Positions 7,550-14,399 of a stretch of DNA of 64,000 bases are shown in pieces. The position numbers and the translations under genes are program-made. The stretch's first letter is position 1. Each line of letters starts with the position of its first letter. The notes under the pieces are model-generated. The model was not told the DNA's origin. It did no database searches and saw nothing but the letters and a program-made list of their open reading frames with translations. Source of the stretch: Bradyrhizobium sp. WSM1417 (GTDB taxonomy: Bacteria; Pseudomonadota; Alphaproteobacteria; Rhizobiales; Xanthobacteraceae). Location: assembly GCF_000515415.1 (NCBI RefSeq), contig NZ_KI911783.1, forward strand, positions 4,764,392-4,828,391, read 5' to 3'.

Positions 7550-8745
7550 TGGCCCGCATCACCGACGACGAGCTCGACGACATCCGCGCCCGCAACCCGA
7601 TCGCGGACGTCGCCAGTGGCTACACCAAGCTGCGCCGCGCCGGCGGCCGGCTGGTCGGTCCATGCCCGATCTGCGGCGGGCGCACCAGCTCGCAGCGTTT
7701 CGAGGTGATCGAGAAGGAGGGCACTTGGCTCTGTGCCGTGTGTCCAGACGGCGGCGACGTGATCCGCCTGGTCGAGAAGGTCGAGGGCTGCGACTTCCGC
7801 GCCGCGATCGAGAAGCTCGGCGGCCGTACCGCGATCGATGCGGCCCGCGCCAAGGAATTGTTCGAGGAACGGGAGCGCAAGCGCCTGGCGCGCGAGAAGA
7901 CCTCGGCCGACTACCGCGAGGCCGAGCGCAAGCGGCTGTTCCGGACGTGGAAAGGCGCACTGCCGATTCACGACACCGTCGCCGCGCGCTATCTCGAGGG
8001 CCGGGGCCTGGCGCTGCCTGATCATTGCCCCGGCCTGCGCTTTATGCCCACAATGTCCTATTGGCACGGCGAGACGATCGACGAGCGCGGCCGCAAGGCG
8101 CCGCGGCAGATCTATGCGGGCCCGGCGATGTGCGGCGCCTTCATACGGCCGGACGGAAAGTTCGGCGGGCTTCACCTGACCTGGCTGAACGTCGCTACGT
8201 CACCTGATGACGTAACCGCGCCGGCGCCGGTGAAAGCCGAGATCCTCGATCCGGATTCCGGCGAGGTCCTCAACTCAAAGAAGATGCGCGGATCCAAGAC
8301 CGGCGCCTATATCGCCATCGTGATGCACGACGCGCCGCGGCGCCTGGTGATCGGCGAGGGGATCGAAACGGTGCTGTCGGTCTGGACCGCGATGCACCAG
8401 GCCGGCCGGCCGCTCGATGACATGGCCTTCTGGGCCGCCGGCGACCTGGGCAATCTCGCCGGCCGAGCGAACAAGACGGTCAACCACCCGACCTTGAAGC
8501 GGCCGAACGGTCAGCCCCAGAAGGTGCCCGATCGCTTCCCCGACCTCGACGATCTCGGCCTGTCGATCCCCGATTCCGTGGAGGAACTGATCCTGCTCGG
8601 CGACGGCGACAGCGAAAAGGTGCTGACCGAGAACGCCATGGAACGCGCAGCGCGCCGCTACGCGCGGCAAGGGCGCGTGATCCGGATTGCGTTTGCGCCG
8701 TCCGGGCTCGATTTCAATGACCTGCTGAAGGCGGAGGCGGCGTGA
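7549..8745 (+). CDS. DNA primase: zinc ribbon plus Toprim
   Basis: 398 residues. An N-terminal zinc ribbon has C39-x2-C42 and C62-x2-C65 and flanking text typical of CHC2-type primases (CPICGGRTSSQRF, then GGDVIRLVEKVEGCDFRAAIEKLGG). A helical linker follows, then a Toprim-like domain with GEGIETVLSV at about residues 267-276 and LLGDGD near 345. It would make RNA primers on single-stranded phage DNA, probably with the SF3 helicase encoded 0.2 kb downstream. Length and layout match phage Toprim primases of the DUF7146 kind. Confidence 0.85.
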   Translation: MARITDDELDDIRARNPIADVASGYTKLRRAGGRLVGPCPICGGRTSSQRFEVIEKEGTWLCAVCPDGGDVIRLVEKVEGCDFRAAIEKLGGRTAIDAARAKELFEERERKRLAREKTSADYREAERKRLFRTWKGALPIHDTVAARYLEGRGLALPDHCPGLRFMPTMSYWHGETIDERGRKAPRQIYAGPAMCGAFIRPDGKFGGLHLTWLNVATSPDDVTAPAPVKAEILDPDSGEVLNSKKMRGSKTGAYIAIVMHDAPRRLVIGEGIETVLSVWTAMHQAGRPLDDMAFWAAGDLGNLAGRANKTVNHPTLKRPNGQPQKVPDRFPDLDDLGLSIPDSVEELILLGDGDSEKVLTENAMERAARRYARQGRVIRIAFAPSGLDFNDLLKAEAA

Positions 8746-8981
8746 GCGTGAAGTTGACCGATGCGCAGCGCCGCATGCTGCTGGAAAGCAAGCCCGACGA
8801 TCGCACGGGTGATGAGGGATGTGGTGTCGAGCTGCGTACAGGGGCCGATTATGCAGCAGCTAAGGCGCTGCAGCGTCGTGGCCTTGGCTCTGTGACCGGG
8901 CCCGACGGAAGTCTGCCTGGAATGTATTGGAGCAACAGCGCTGGCCTGCAGCGCCGTTCTGAGCTGATCGAGTCCGCATGA
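8742..8981 (+). CDS. Small phage protein between primase and helicase, unknown
   Basis: 79 residues with a GTG start overlapping the primase stop and an ATGA overlap into the helicase gene. The text MLLESKPDDRTGD...AAKALQRRGLG suggests a small helical domain that may pair with the helicase or primase. Position between the two replication genes is the only functional hint. Confidence 0.5.
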   Translation: MSVKLTDAQRRMLLESKPDDRTGDEGCGVELRTGADYAAAKALQRRGLGSVTGPDGSLPGMYWSNSAGLQRRSELIESA

Positions 8982-11242
8982 CCCTCGAAGCCGTCCTCGA
9001 CCTGGTCGACAACGCTCCCGCGTTCGTCGACGTCGACCCCGCAACCCTCGCACAGGCTGAGCGCAAGTTCGGACTCGAGCAGCTGAACGCCGGCCTGGCG
9101 CAGATCCGCGCAGCCGAGGGCGTCGATCGCGCGCCCATGCTGGCGTCGATCGCCGAGCAGCTCGGCGAGCTCGCGGGCGCCGGCGCGATCGACGAGCGCT
9201 TCGCCAAGGCCTCGCTCGAGGATGCGGCCGCCGGCGTCGGTCTGATCCGCGATCTGGGTGCGAAGGCCGTCAAGAGCGCGATCGCCGCCGGCCTGAAGCT
9301 TGGCCGGAAGTCGCCCCGGGATTTAACCGAGGTGCGACGCGCCGCTTCTTCAGCGGCGCTTGGAGCACCTCATGATGATGGGCGCCCGCGAGAGGCGGGC
9401 GACAATGTGATCTCTTTCCCGGCCGATCGGCCGGACCTTGCGTTTTCTTCTTTCGCTTCGTCCTCCCCCCGCACCCCCTCGGGGGAAGAAGAGAGTCAGA
9501 ATGAAACCCTCACAAACGAGGATAAGGATCAGGGACCGCCGGACGACGAAATCAGCGACCAGACGTTCCGGGACTGCGCGGAGCTCGATCAATCCGACGT
9601 CGACAACGGCAAGCGCCTGATTGCCTATTTCGGGCGCGACCTGATGGTGAGGCAGGAAGACGATGTTGCGGCCGGCCAGATGCTGGCCTGGACCGGCACG
9701 CATTGGGATCTCGCCGGCGGCGAAGCGCTCGCACATCTGATCGGCCAGCGCGTCGGCGACCTGATCAAGCTGGAAGCGGCCTACATCGAGTTTTCGAATT
9801 CGGAGGCCCGCGCGGTCAACGCGGCCGAGGCGGCGGCCAAGGAGCTCAAAGACCTCGTCCCGGATACGCCCGAGCAATTTGCGAGGGTTGAGGAGCTCGG
9901 CGCGATCGTCGCTGCGGGGAAAAAGGCGCGGACAGCGCTCTCGACGCGGCGCGCCAATCGCAAGAAATGGGGCATCGCCACCAAGAACGCCGGGCGCATC
10001 GCCGCCATGATCAAATGCGCAGCGCCACATCTGCGCCGGCATCCCGATGCCTTCAACGCGGATCCGCTCAAGGTCGCGACTTTGACGCACACACTGTCGT
10101 TCGTGCCCATGCTCGATCCTGAAAATCCAGACCCCGACGGCAAGCGCCAGCTGGTGGTCGACGGCCGCGTTCAGTACGAGATGGTCGCCAAGCCCGGCCA
10201 CGAACGCGAGGACCTGCTCACGGCCGTGATACCCTACGCCTACAAGAAGGGTGCGACGGCGCGCGAGTTCAACGTCTTCCTCGATCTGTTCCAGCCGGAA
10301 GCCAAGAAGCGCCGAACCGTGCAGCAATACTCCGGCATGAGCCTCACGGCCCAGCCGGTGCAGCGGGTCATGTTCCACACCGGCACCGGCGGCAACGGCA
10401 AGAGCGTCTTCCTCGAGGTGCTGGCGCGCGTGTTCGGCGACGGCCTGTCCGTCGGCGTGCCCGCGGAAACGGTCTCGGGCGTGGTCGCGAACAATCCAAG
10501 CGCGCCGACGCCCGACATCGCCCGCTGCTACGCCAAGCGCTACCTGCGCATTGCCGAGCTGCCGAAGGATGCTCCGCTCAAGATGGAGACCATCAAGAAG
10601 CTGACCGGCGGCGAACGCTGGCCGGTGCGCACGATGTACAAGGGCTATTTCGAGTTCAAGCCGACGGCCAAGCCGCACATGAGCGGCAACGGCGAGCCGA
10701 AGTTCGATGGCTCCGACGGCGGCATGAAGCGGCGCCTGGCGATCGTGGAATGGTCGGTGACGCTGCCGCCGGAAAAGCATCGCGACTTCGAGGACGTCGT
10801 CACCGAGATCGTTGCCGAAGGCTCCGGCATCCTGAACTGGCTGATCGCCGGCGCCCTCGACTTTCTCAACAACGGCTTCATCCTCTCCGAGGACGTGCTG
10901 CAGACCACCGCAGAGCACTTCGCCGAGATGGATCCTGTCGGCCAGTTTGCCGACGCACATGTGAAACCTGACGCCGGCGGACCAGGCGTGCCGGCACGCG
11001 CGATGTTTCTTGCCTACAAGGCCTGGAGCGAAGCCAACGGCAAGGCGCACATGCACGAGACCCGGTTCGGCCGCACCATGAAGAAGAAGTTCAAGCGCGA
11101 CGACAGCGGCCGCATCCACCGCTATGTCGACGTCGCGTTGCACGACGTGCCGGAGAGCCCACACCAGCAGAGTACACCATCCTCACCGCCGGACGACGGC
11201 TACCAACCGCCGACCCGCCACCCTGGCGATGACGAAATCTGA
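8978..11242 (+). CDS. D5/P4-type replicative helicase (SF3 AAA+)
   Basis: 754 residues. The first ~180 residues are helical and include a low-complexity Ser/Pro/Glu linker. A D5-N-like region follows (GKRLIAYFGRDLM, MLAWTGTHWDL), then the SF3 helicase core with Walker A GTGGNGKS at about residues 469-476, a Walker B region and ELPKDAPLKMETIKKLTGGERW, which matches the family's sensor/ssDNA loop region. The C-terminus (HMHETRFGRTMKKKFKR) fits the family's winged-helix DNA-binding end. It unwinds DNA at the phage origin and travels with the primase. The CGAGGGT array lies immediately downstream. Confidence 0.9.
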   Translation: MTLEAVLDLVDNAPAFVDVDPATLAQAERKFGLEQLNAGLAQIRAAEGVDRAPMLASIAEQLGELAGAGAIDERFAKASLEDAAAGVGLIRDLGAKAVKSAIAAGLKLGRKSPRDLTEVRRAASSAALGAPHDDGRPREAGDNVISFPADRPDLAFSSFASSSPRTPSGEEESQNETLTNEDKDQGPPDDEISDQTFRDCAELDQSDVDNGKRLIAYFGRDLMVRQEDDVAAGQMLAWTGTHWDLAGGEALAHLIGQRVGDLIKLEAAYIEFSNSEARAVNAAEAAAKELKDLVPDTPEQFARVEELGAIVAAGKKARTALSTRRANRKKWGIATKNAGRIAAMIKCAAPHLRRHPDAFNADPLKVATLTHTLSFVPMLDPENPDPDGKRQLVVDGRVQYEMVAKPGHEREDLLTAVIPYAYKKGATAREFNVFLDLFQPEAKKRRTVQQYSGMSLTAQPVQRVMFHTGTGGNGKSVFLEVLARVFGDGLSVGVPAETVSGVVANNPSAPTPDIARCYAKRYLRIAELPKDAPLKMETIKKLTGGERWPVRTMYKGYFEFKPTAKPHMSGNGEPKFDGSDGGMKRRLAIVEWSVTLPPEKHRDFEDVVTEIVAEGSGILNWLIAGALDFLNNGFILSEDVLQTTAEHFAEMDPVGQFADAHVKPDAGGPGVPARAMFLAYKAWSEANGKAHMHETRFGRTMKKKFKRDDSGRIHRYVDVALHDVPESPHQQSTPSSPPDDGYQPPTRHPGDDEI

Positions 11243-11276
11243 CAATGGAAAGGCGCATCTGTTGCAAATAGATCAC

Positions 11277-11607
11277 CGAGGGTCTCGGATTTTCGAGGGT
11301 TTGTCGAGGGTCCAAGTTTTAACCCTCGTCACGCGATATGTGCCTGTGTCGCAATGGCTTTTGCACTCGCGTCGAGGGTTTCGAGGGTCTCGCGCGCGCA
11401 TACACATGCGAGAGGGGAAAGCGGACGCACATGGTGTCCGTGTTGGCGGAGGTCACCTGCTTTCTGTGAAGGGTACAAAATCCTAGATCATGTAAGACAA
11501 ACTCTCGAAACCCTCGAAAATATTGAAGAAAACACTGTAGATATAGCATTCGCGAGGGTTTTCTGATTCAATTTCTATACTATCGCAAACTCTCGAAACC
11601 CTCGAAA
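11277..11607. repeat. Nine-copy CGAGGGT iteron-like array; candidate origin or operator
   Basis: This 375-base gap holds nine copies of CGAGGGT in both orientations: plus at 11277, 11294, 11305, 11373, 11382 and 11553; minus (ACCCTCG) at 11322, 11510 and 11598. The core is often doubled as CTCGAAACCCTCGAAA. A 22-base unit containing ACTCTCGAAACCCTCGAAA is repeated exactly at 11498-11519 and 11586-11607. The right half is AT-rich. Position directly after the helicase gene and before a GIY-YIG gene fits a replication origin with iterons; an operator cluster controlling the next gene is the alternative. Confidence 0.6.
11576..11581 (+). promoter_or_regulatory. Possible -10 element upstream of the GIY-YIG gene
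   Basis: TATACT lies about 37 bases before the GIY-YIG start codon, in the AT-rich part of the repeat array. No good TTGACA box is 17 bases upstream; a repeat copy (11553-11559) occupies that place, which would suit a factor-dependent or repeat-regulated promoter. Weak evidence. Confidence 0.25.
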
Positions 11608-11617
11608 GGACGGTTCG

Positions 11618-12289
11618 ATGTCGGCAAGGTTGAAATCTGACGGGAGCTTGGTGGACGTGAAAATGCCGAGCGGTGCCCGGCCTGAACGGCGTCGAGTGCC
11701 GGTAGCGAGAAAACCTCGCGATCTCAGCCGCGGATCTAAGATCTATTTCATTCTTTGTCAGGCGACAGGCCGTGTGAAATGTGGCGTGGCGAATGATCCG
11801 CGGGCGAGACTTTCGGGGTTGCAGGTTGGATCACCGACGCCCTTGAAGCTGATTGCAGAGATCGACGGTGACGACGCGAAGGAGAAGTTGATCCATAGGC
11901 GGTTGGATCCATGGCACATCCACGGCGAATGGTTTCACTACGTGCCAGATGTGTGCGGCATTATCGTTGACGAGATTTCCTCGTTTTTTAAGAGGTTGTA
12001 CCTAGGTGATGATATTGTCCGGACGTTTGCAGCTGATGGCATTCCGCAGCACACCAGGCCGACAGACCCACGCATACACCGCTTCATCGCCGACTATACC
12101 GTCAGCAGCCCTGGCGCCCGCACGCAGTCCAGCAACCTCTACAAGGCATTCGAGGTGTGGTGCGGATCGGCGGGAATAATTGCTTGCAGCCAAAAAGCGT
12201 TCACGATGGCCATGGCAAACGCCGGTTATCGCCGCATCACATCCAGCGTCGTGTTCTTCCTCGACATTGCGCTGAAAGCACATCCATAG
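11618..12289 (+). CDS. GIY-YIG (T5orf172-like) protein with primase-type C-terminal domain
   Basis: 223 residues. Residues about 40-112 show a T5orf172/MUG113-type GIY-YIG layout: IYFILCQATGRVKCGVANDP for the GIY...YIG strands, then RLSGLQVGSP, a long helix with EKLIHRRLDPWHIHGEWFH. Residues about 165-215 (LYKAFEVWCGSAGIIACSQKAF) resemble the winged helix that normally closes D5/P4 primase-helicases. The protein could thus cut or bind DNA at a specific site. It starts 10 bases after the last repeat copy, with AAAGGA as ribosome site. Base composition is less GC-rich than the early operon. Neither activity is proven. Confidence 0.65.
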   Translation: MSARLKSDGSLVDVKMPSGARPERRRVPVARKPRDLSRGSKIYFILCQATGRVKCGVANDPRARLSGLQVGSPTPLKLIAEIDGDDAKEKLIHRRLDPWHIHGEWFHYVPDVCGIIVDEISSFFKRLYLGDDIVRTFAADGIPQHTRPTDPRIHRFIADYTVSSPGARTQSSNLYKAFEVWCGSAGIIACSQKAFTMAMANAGYRRITSSVVFFLDIALKAHP

Positions 12290-12349
12290 AGGGAGTAGCG
12301 ACGGGATGATGTTCTAAGGGGCTCTGGGCAAGCTCCCGACCATTCTGCG

Positions 12350-12378
12350 AGAAACTGTACCCGGTTGGTACAGTTTCT
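12350..12378. promoter_or_regulatory. Perfect 12-bp dyad upstream of the nusG-like gene
   Basis: AGAAACTGTACC and its exact complement GGTACAGTTTCT are separated by CGGTT. There is no T-run on either side, so it is a poor intrinsic terminator and a better operator or RNA hairpin candidate. It lies about 48 bases before the NusG-like start codon, a natural place for a regulator of that gene. Confidence 0.5.
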
Positions 12379-12425
12379 GACGACCAGCAAATCGACAGGG
12401 AAAATCGAGATGTTGGAGCTACCGA

Positions 12426-13001
12426 ATGAAGCCGCTGTCGACCGCACCACTTCCGGATCCACAATTGGTCCGCAAGACGCGATCCCAACTGTTCCGCGAA
12501 GCAGAGATTGCCGTCGCCGAGATGACGAAACGGTTCGACGTCTCAAAGCTGCGCAACGCTGAGATCGTCGAAGGTGAACTGGCTAAATGGTATGTGGTCG
12601 AGGTGTATGCATCCGAACAGCATGACGTTGCCGTTGAACTGGCAAAGCATCGGTTCGGCGTCTACGTTCCAGTGATCAGCGAAACCGTAATCCTGCGGGG
12701 ACGCAAGATCGACCGGCGCATTCCGTTGTTGTCGGGCTACGTCTTCGTCTTCATGTGGTTTAACGACAGACACTGGCGCTGGATCTCGGACACACCTGGC
12801 GTCGTCAGCATTCTTGGATGGATCGATGACAGAGAGATCCACCGTGTTCGATTTGAGGAAAGCTGCGAACAGTTGAGCGCGGAGGATCGCAGGAAGGTAG
12901 AGCAACGCGTGCTGAGCAAGCTGCATAAGCGGGCAGGATCGTCGCGCCGGAAGAAGCGGCGATCGAAAAAGGGCAACCTCAAAACTCAGGAGGCCGCTTG
13001 A
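12426..13001 (+). CDS. NusG-like (NGN domain) antitermination protein
   Basis: 191 residues. Residues about 55-135 have the NusG N-terminal (NGN) fold signature: WYVVEVYASEQHDVAVELAKH, FGVYVPVISE, then RIPLLSGYVFVFM and TPGVVSILGW. NGN domains bind RNA polymerase and the RfaH/LoaP type suppresses pausing and termination over long operons. No KOW domain follows; instead there is an acidic helix and a strongly basic tail (SRRKKRRSKKG). It lies directly before a strong terminator (13157-13191) and the late operon, so a late-gene antiterminator role is likely but inferred. Ribosome site TTGGAG precedes the ATG. Confidence 0.75.
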   Translation: MKPLSTAPLPDPQLVRKTRSQLFREAEIAVAEMTKRFDVSKLRNAEIVEGELAKWYVVEVYASEQHDVAVELAKHRFGVYVPVISETVILRGRKIDRRIPLLSGYVFVFMWFNDRHWRWISDTPGVVSILGWIDDREIHRVRFEESCEQLSAEDRRKVEQRVLSKLHKRAGSSRRKKRRSKKGNLKTQEAA

Positions 13002-13015
13002 CGCGGTCTCTTAGA

Positions 13016-13041
13016 ATCAGCCATTGGCGTTGGTGGCTGAT
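13016..13041. other. Inverted repeat in the control gap before the late genes
   Basis: ATCAGCCA and TGGCTGAT (8 bp, perfect) surround a ten-base loop just after the nusG-like stop. With the terminator at 13157-13191 it is the only clear structure in the gap 13002-13320. It could be part of an antitermination site or a weak transcript end; nothing proves either. Confidence 0.3.
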
Positions 13042-13156
13042 TGCCTCGCTTCATTTGAGCTCACCGAATTGGGGGTTGGTGCTCTGAGCGATGGTGGACC
13101 GAAGCGGATTTATCCCTTCACCAGCCGGAACTGTGCCCAAAGCAAATCGACCCTGA

Positions 13157-13191
13157 GCCCGGACACGGAAACGTGCCGGGCTTTTGTGTTT
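13157..13191 (+). terminator. Rho-independent terminator before the late operon
   Basis: A GC-rich hairpin, GCCCGG-A-CACG paired with CGTG-CCGGGC around a GAAA tetraloop (one bulged A), is followed by TTTTGTGTTT. It ends the nusG-like transcription unit on the plus strand and stands between it and the packaging genes, the expected place for a terminator that an antiterminator would override. Confidence 0.75.
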
Positions 13192-13320
13192 GCATAGGGT
13201 GTGCGGTCGCGCACCTGTGCGTTGCCGCTGCCCTCCTTGGGCGTTTCCTCCTTAGACTTGGCCGCGCCGCCTGCATTGACTGCATCATGCAGGCGGCGGC
13301 CCTTTCCCACGGTGGTCGAT

Positions 13321-13674
13321 GTGGCGTTACGGGTGTTGGGCCACAAGCTGAGACCGCCAGCGCGCAATACGCTCATCTCGGTAAGGCCGAAGGAAGCGCT
13401 GCCGTTCTACCTGTCGCCTGAGTGGAAGGCCCTGATGAGACAGATCATCAAGGTTAGGGGCAGGCGATGCGAAGATCCGCAGCATGACATAGCCAAGCCG
13501 CGCGATGGCATTCGGCTCTACGGTGACCACATCATCGAGCTTGCTGATCGTGGACCCAAGCTCGATCCATCCAACGTGCTGCTGCGTTGCGGTCCGTGCC
13601 ACGGTCGCAAGACGGCCGAAGCCAGGGCCGCTCGCGCCCAAGGCCGAGGGGGGCCTTCAATCTCTGGCGCGTAA
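13321..13674 (+). CDS. HNH endonuclease (terminase-associated)
   Basis: 117 residues from the GTG at 13321; the frame is open further upstream (to about 13201) but that part is Arg/Pro-rich and atypical, so the start is uncertain. FYLSPEWKALMRQIIKVRGRRCED leads into the HNH core: YGDHIIEL (the DH pair), DPSNVLLRCGPCHGRKT with the asparagine and the CxxC/H metal knuckle. HNH proteins placed just before terminase genes assist cos-type cleavage in several HK97-like phages. Right in front of TerS, it fits that role. Confidence 0.7.
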   Translation: MALRVLGHKLRPPARNTLISVRPKEALPFYLSPEWKALMRQIIKVRGRRCEDPQHDIAKPRDGIRLYGDHIIELADRGPKLDPSNVLLRCGPCHGRKTAEARAARAQGRGGPSISGA

Positions 13675-13769
13675 GGAGCGGGAACCGCATGGTTCGTCAT
13701 ACGCGGAAATTTTTTCTGGGCCCAGAGCGTTGATTTAATCGAAGCCCAATCAAAGAAATCAAACGGCCC

Positions 13770-14399
13770 ATGAGTTTTGGCGACGAGACGGCTCCGAAGT
13801 CCAAGCGCGGCGGCAAACGCCCTGGCGCTGGCCGGAAGCCGAAGGGTCACAAGGCGACTTCGGCGCTGCCGGCACTCGATCTCGAGGCGGCCTTGGCGGC
13901 GCCGGCGCCCGACGACATCGAGTCGACCGCGCAGGCCTATTCCCGCGGCGCGATCGCCTCGCTGGTGAAGCAGCTCTGCCACGGCAAGAGCGAGTCCTCG
14001 AAGGTGAACGCGGCGAACGCCATCCTCGATCGAGGTTACGGCAAACCGTCAGTCGACATCGGCGGCCTCTCGCAGCTGTCGCTGTTCGGCGGCATTCGGC
14101 CGGCGGCCGTCGTCGGCGACGAGATCCGCGTCGAGGCGCGCAAGTACGCCAACCTGGCGATCGAGGTGCTGGGTTCGATCGCCACGCGCGGTGAAACCGA
14201 GAGCGCGAGGGTTTCGGCCGCGAAGTCGCTCCTCGATCGAGGAGTGGGAACGGTGCAGGTGGCCAAGGTGCCGGAAGGCTTGCAGCCAAAGGCGTTGGGT
14301 AAGAAGGAAGAGGCCGCCGTCGCCGCCCGCAATGCTGCGGCCGGGAAATATGCTCCGCCTGCTGCGCCGGGCTCACGTAGGGTTGAGACCGTTCAGTGA
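13770..14399 (+). CDS. Putative terminase small subunit
   Basis: 209 residues. It starts with a basic Gly/Lys tail (KRGGKRPGAGRKPKG) and carries two related helical segments, ESSKVNAANAILDRGYGKP and ESARVSAAKSLLDRGVGT, around residues 70 and 150. Small terminase subunits bind the packaging site and hand DNA to the large subunit. The call rests mainly on position directly before terL, with which it overlaps (GTGA), and on the basic N-terminus; the sequence is not a textbook TerS. Confidence 0.6.
   Translation: MSFGDETAPKSKRGGKRPGAGRKPKGHKATSALPALDLEAALAAPAPDDIESTAQAYSRGAIASLVKQLCHGKSESSKVNAANAILDRGYGKPSVDIGGLSQLSLFGGIRPAAVVGDEIRVEARKYANLAIEVLGSIATRGETESARVSAAKSLLDRGVGTVQVAKVPEGLQPKALGKKEEAAVAARNAAAGKYAPPAAPGSRRVETVQ

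Noticed and set aside
9350..11164. Minus-strand frame of 604 codons opposite the helicase gene
   Set aside because: Mirror of third-position GC bias. The plus-strand product has a Walker A motif and family features; the minus product has none.
11277..11607. Repeat array considered as a CRISPR
   Set aside because: Units are short (7-22 bases), unevenly spaced and in both orientations, and no cas gene is present. Iterons or operators fit better.
12350..12378. Perfect dyad considered as a rho-independent terminator
   Set aside because: No T-run on either strand and the stem is AT-rich at its base; an operator or RNA-binding site is more likely.
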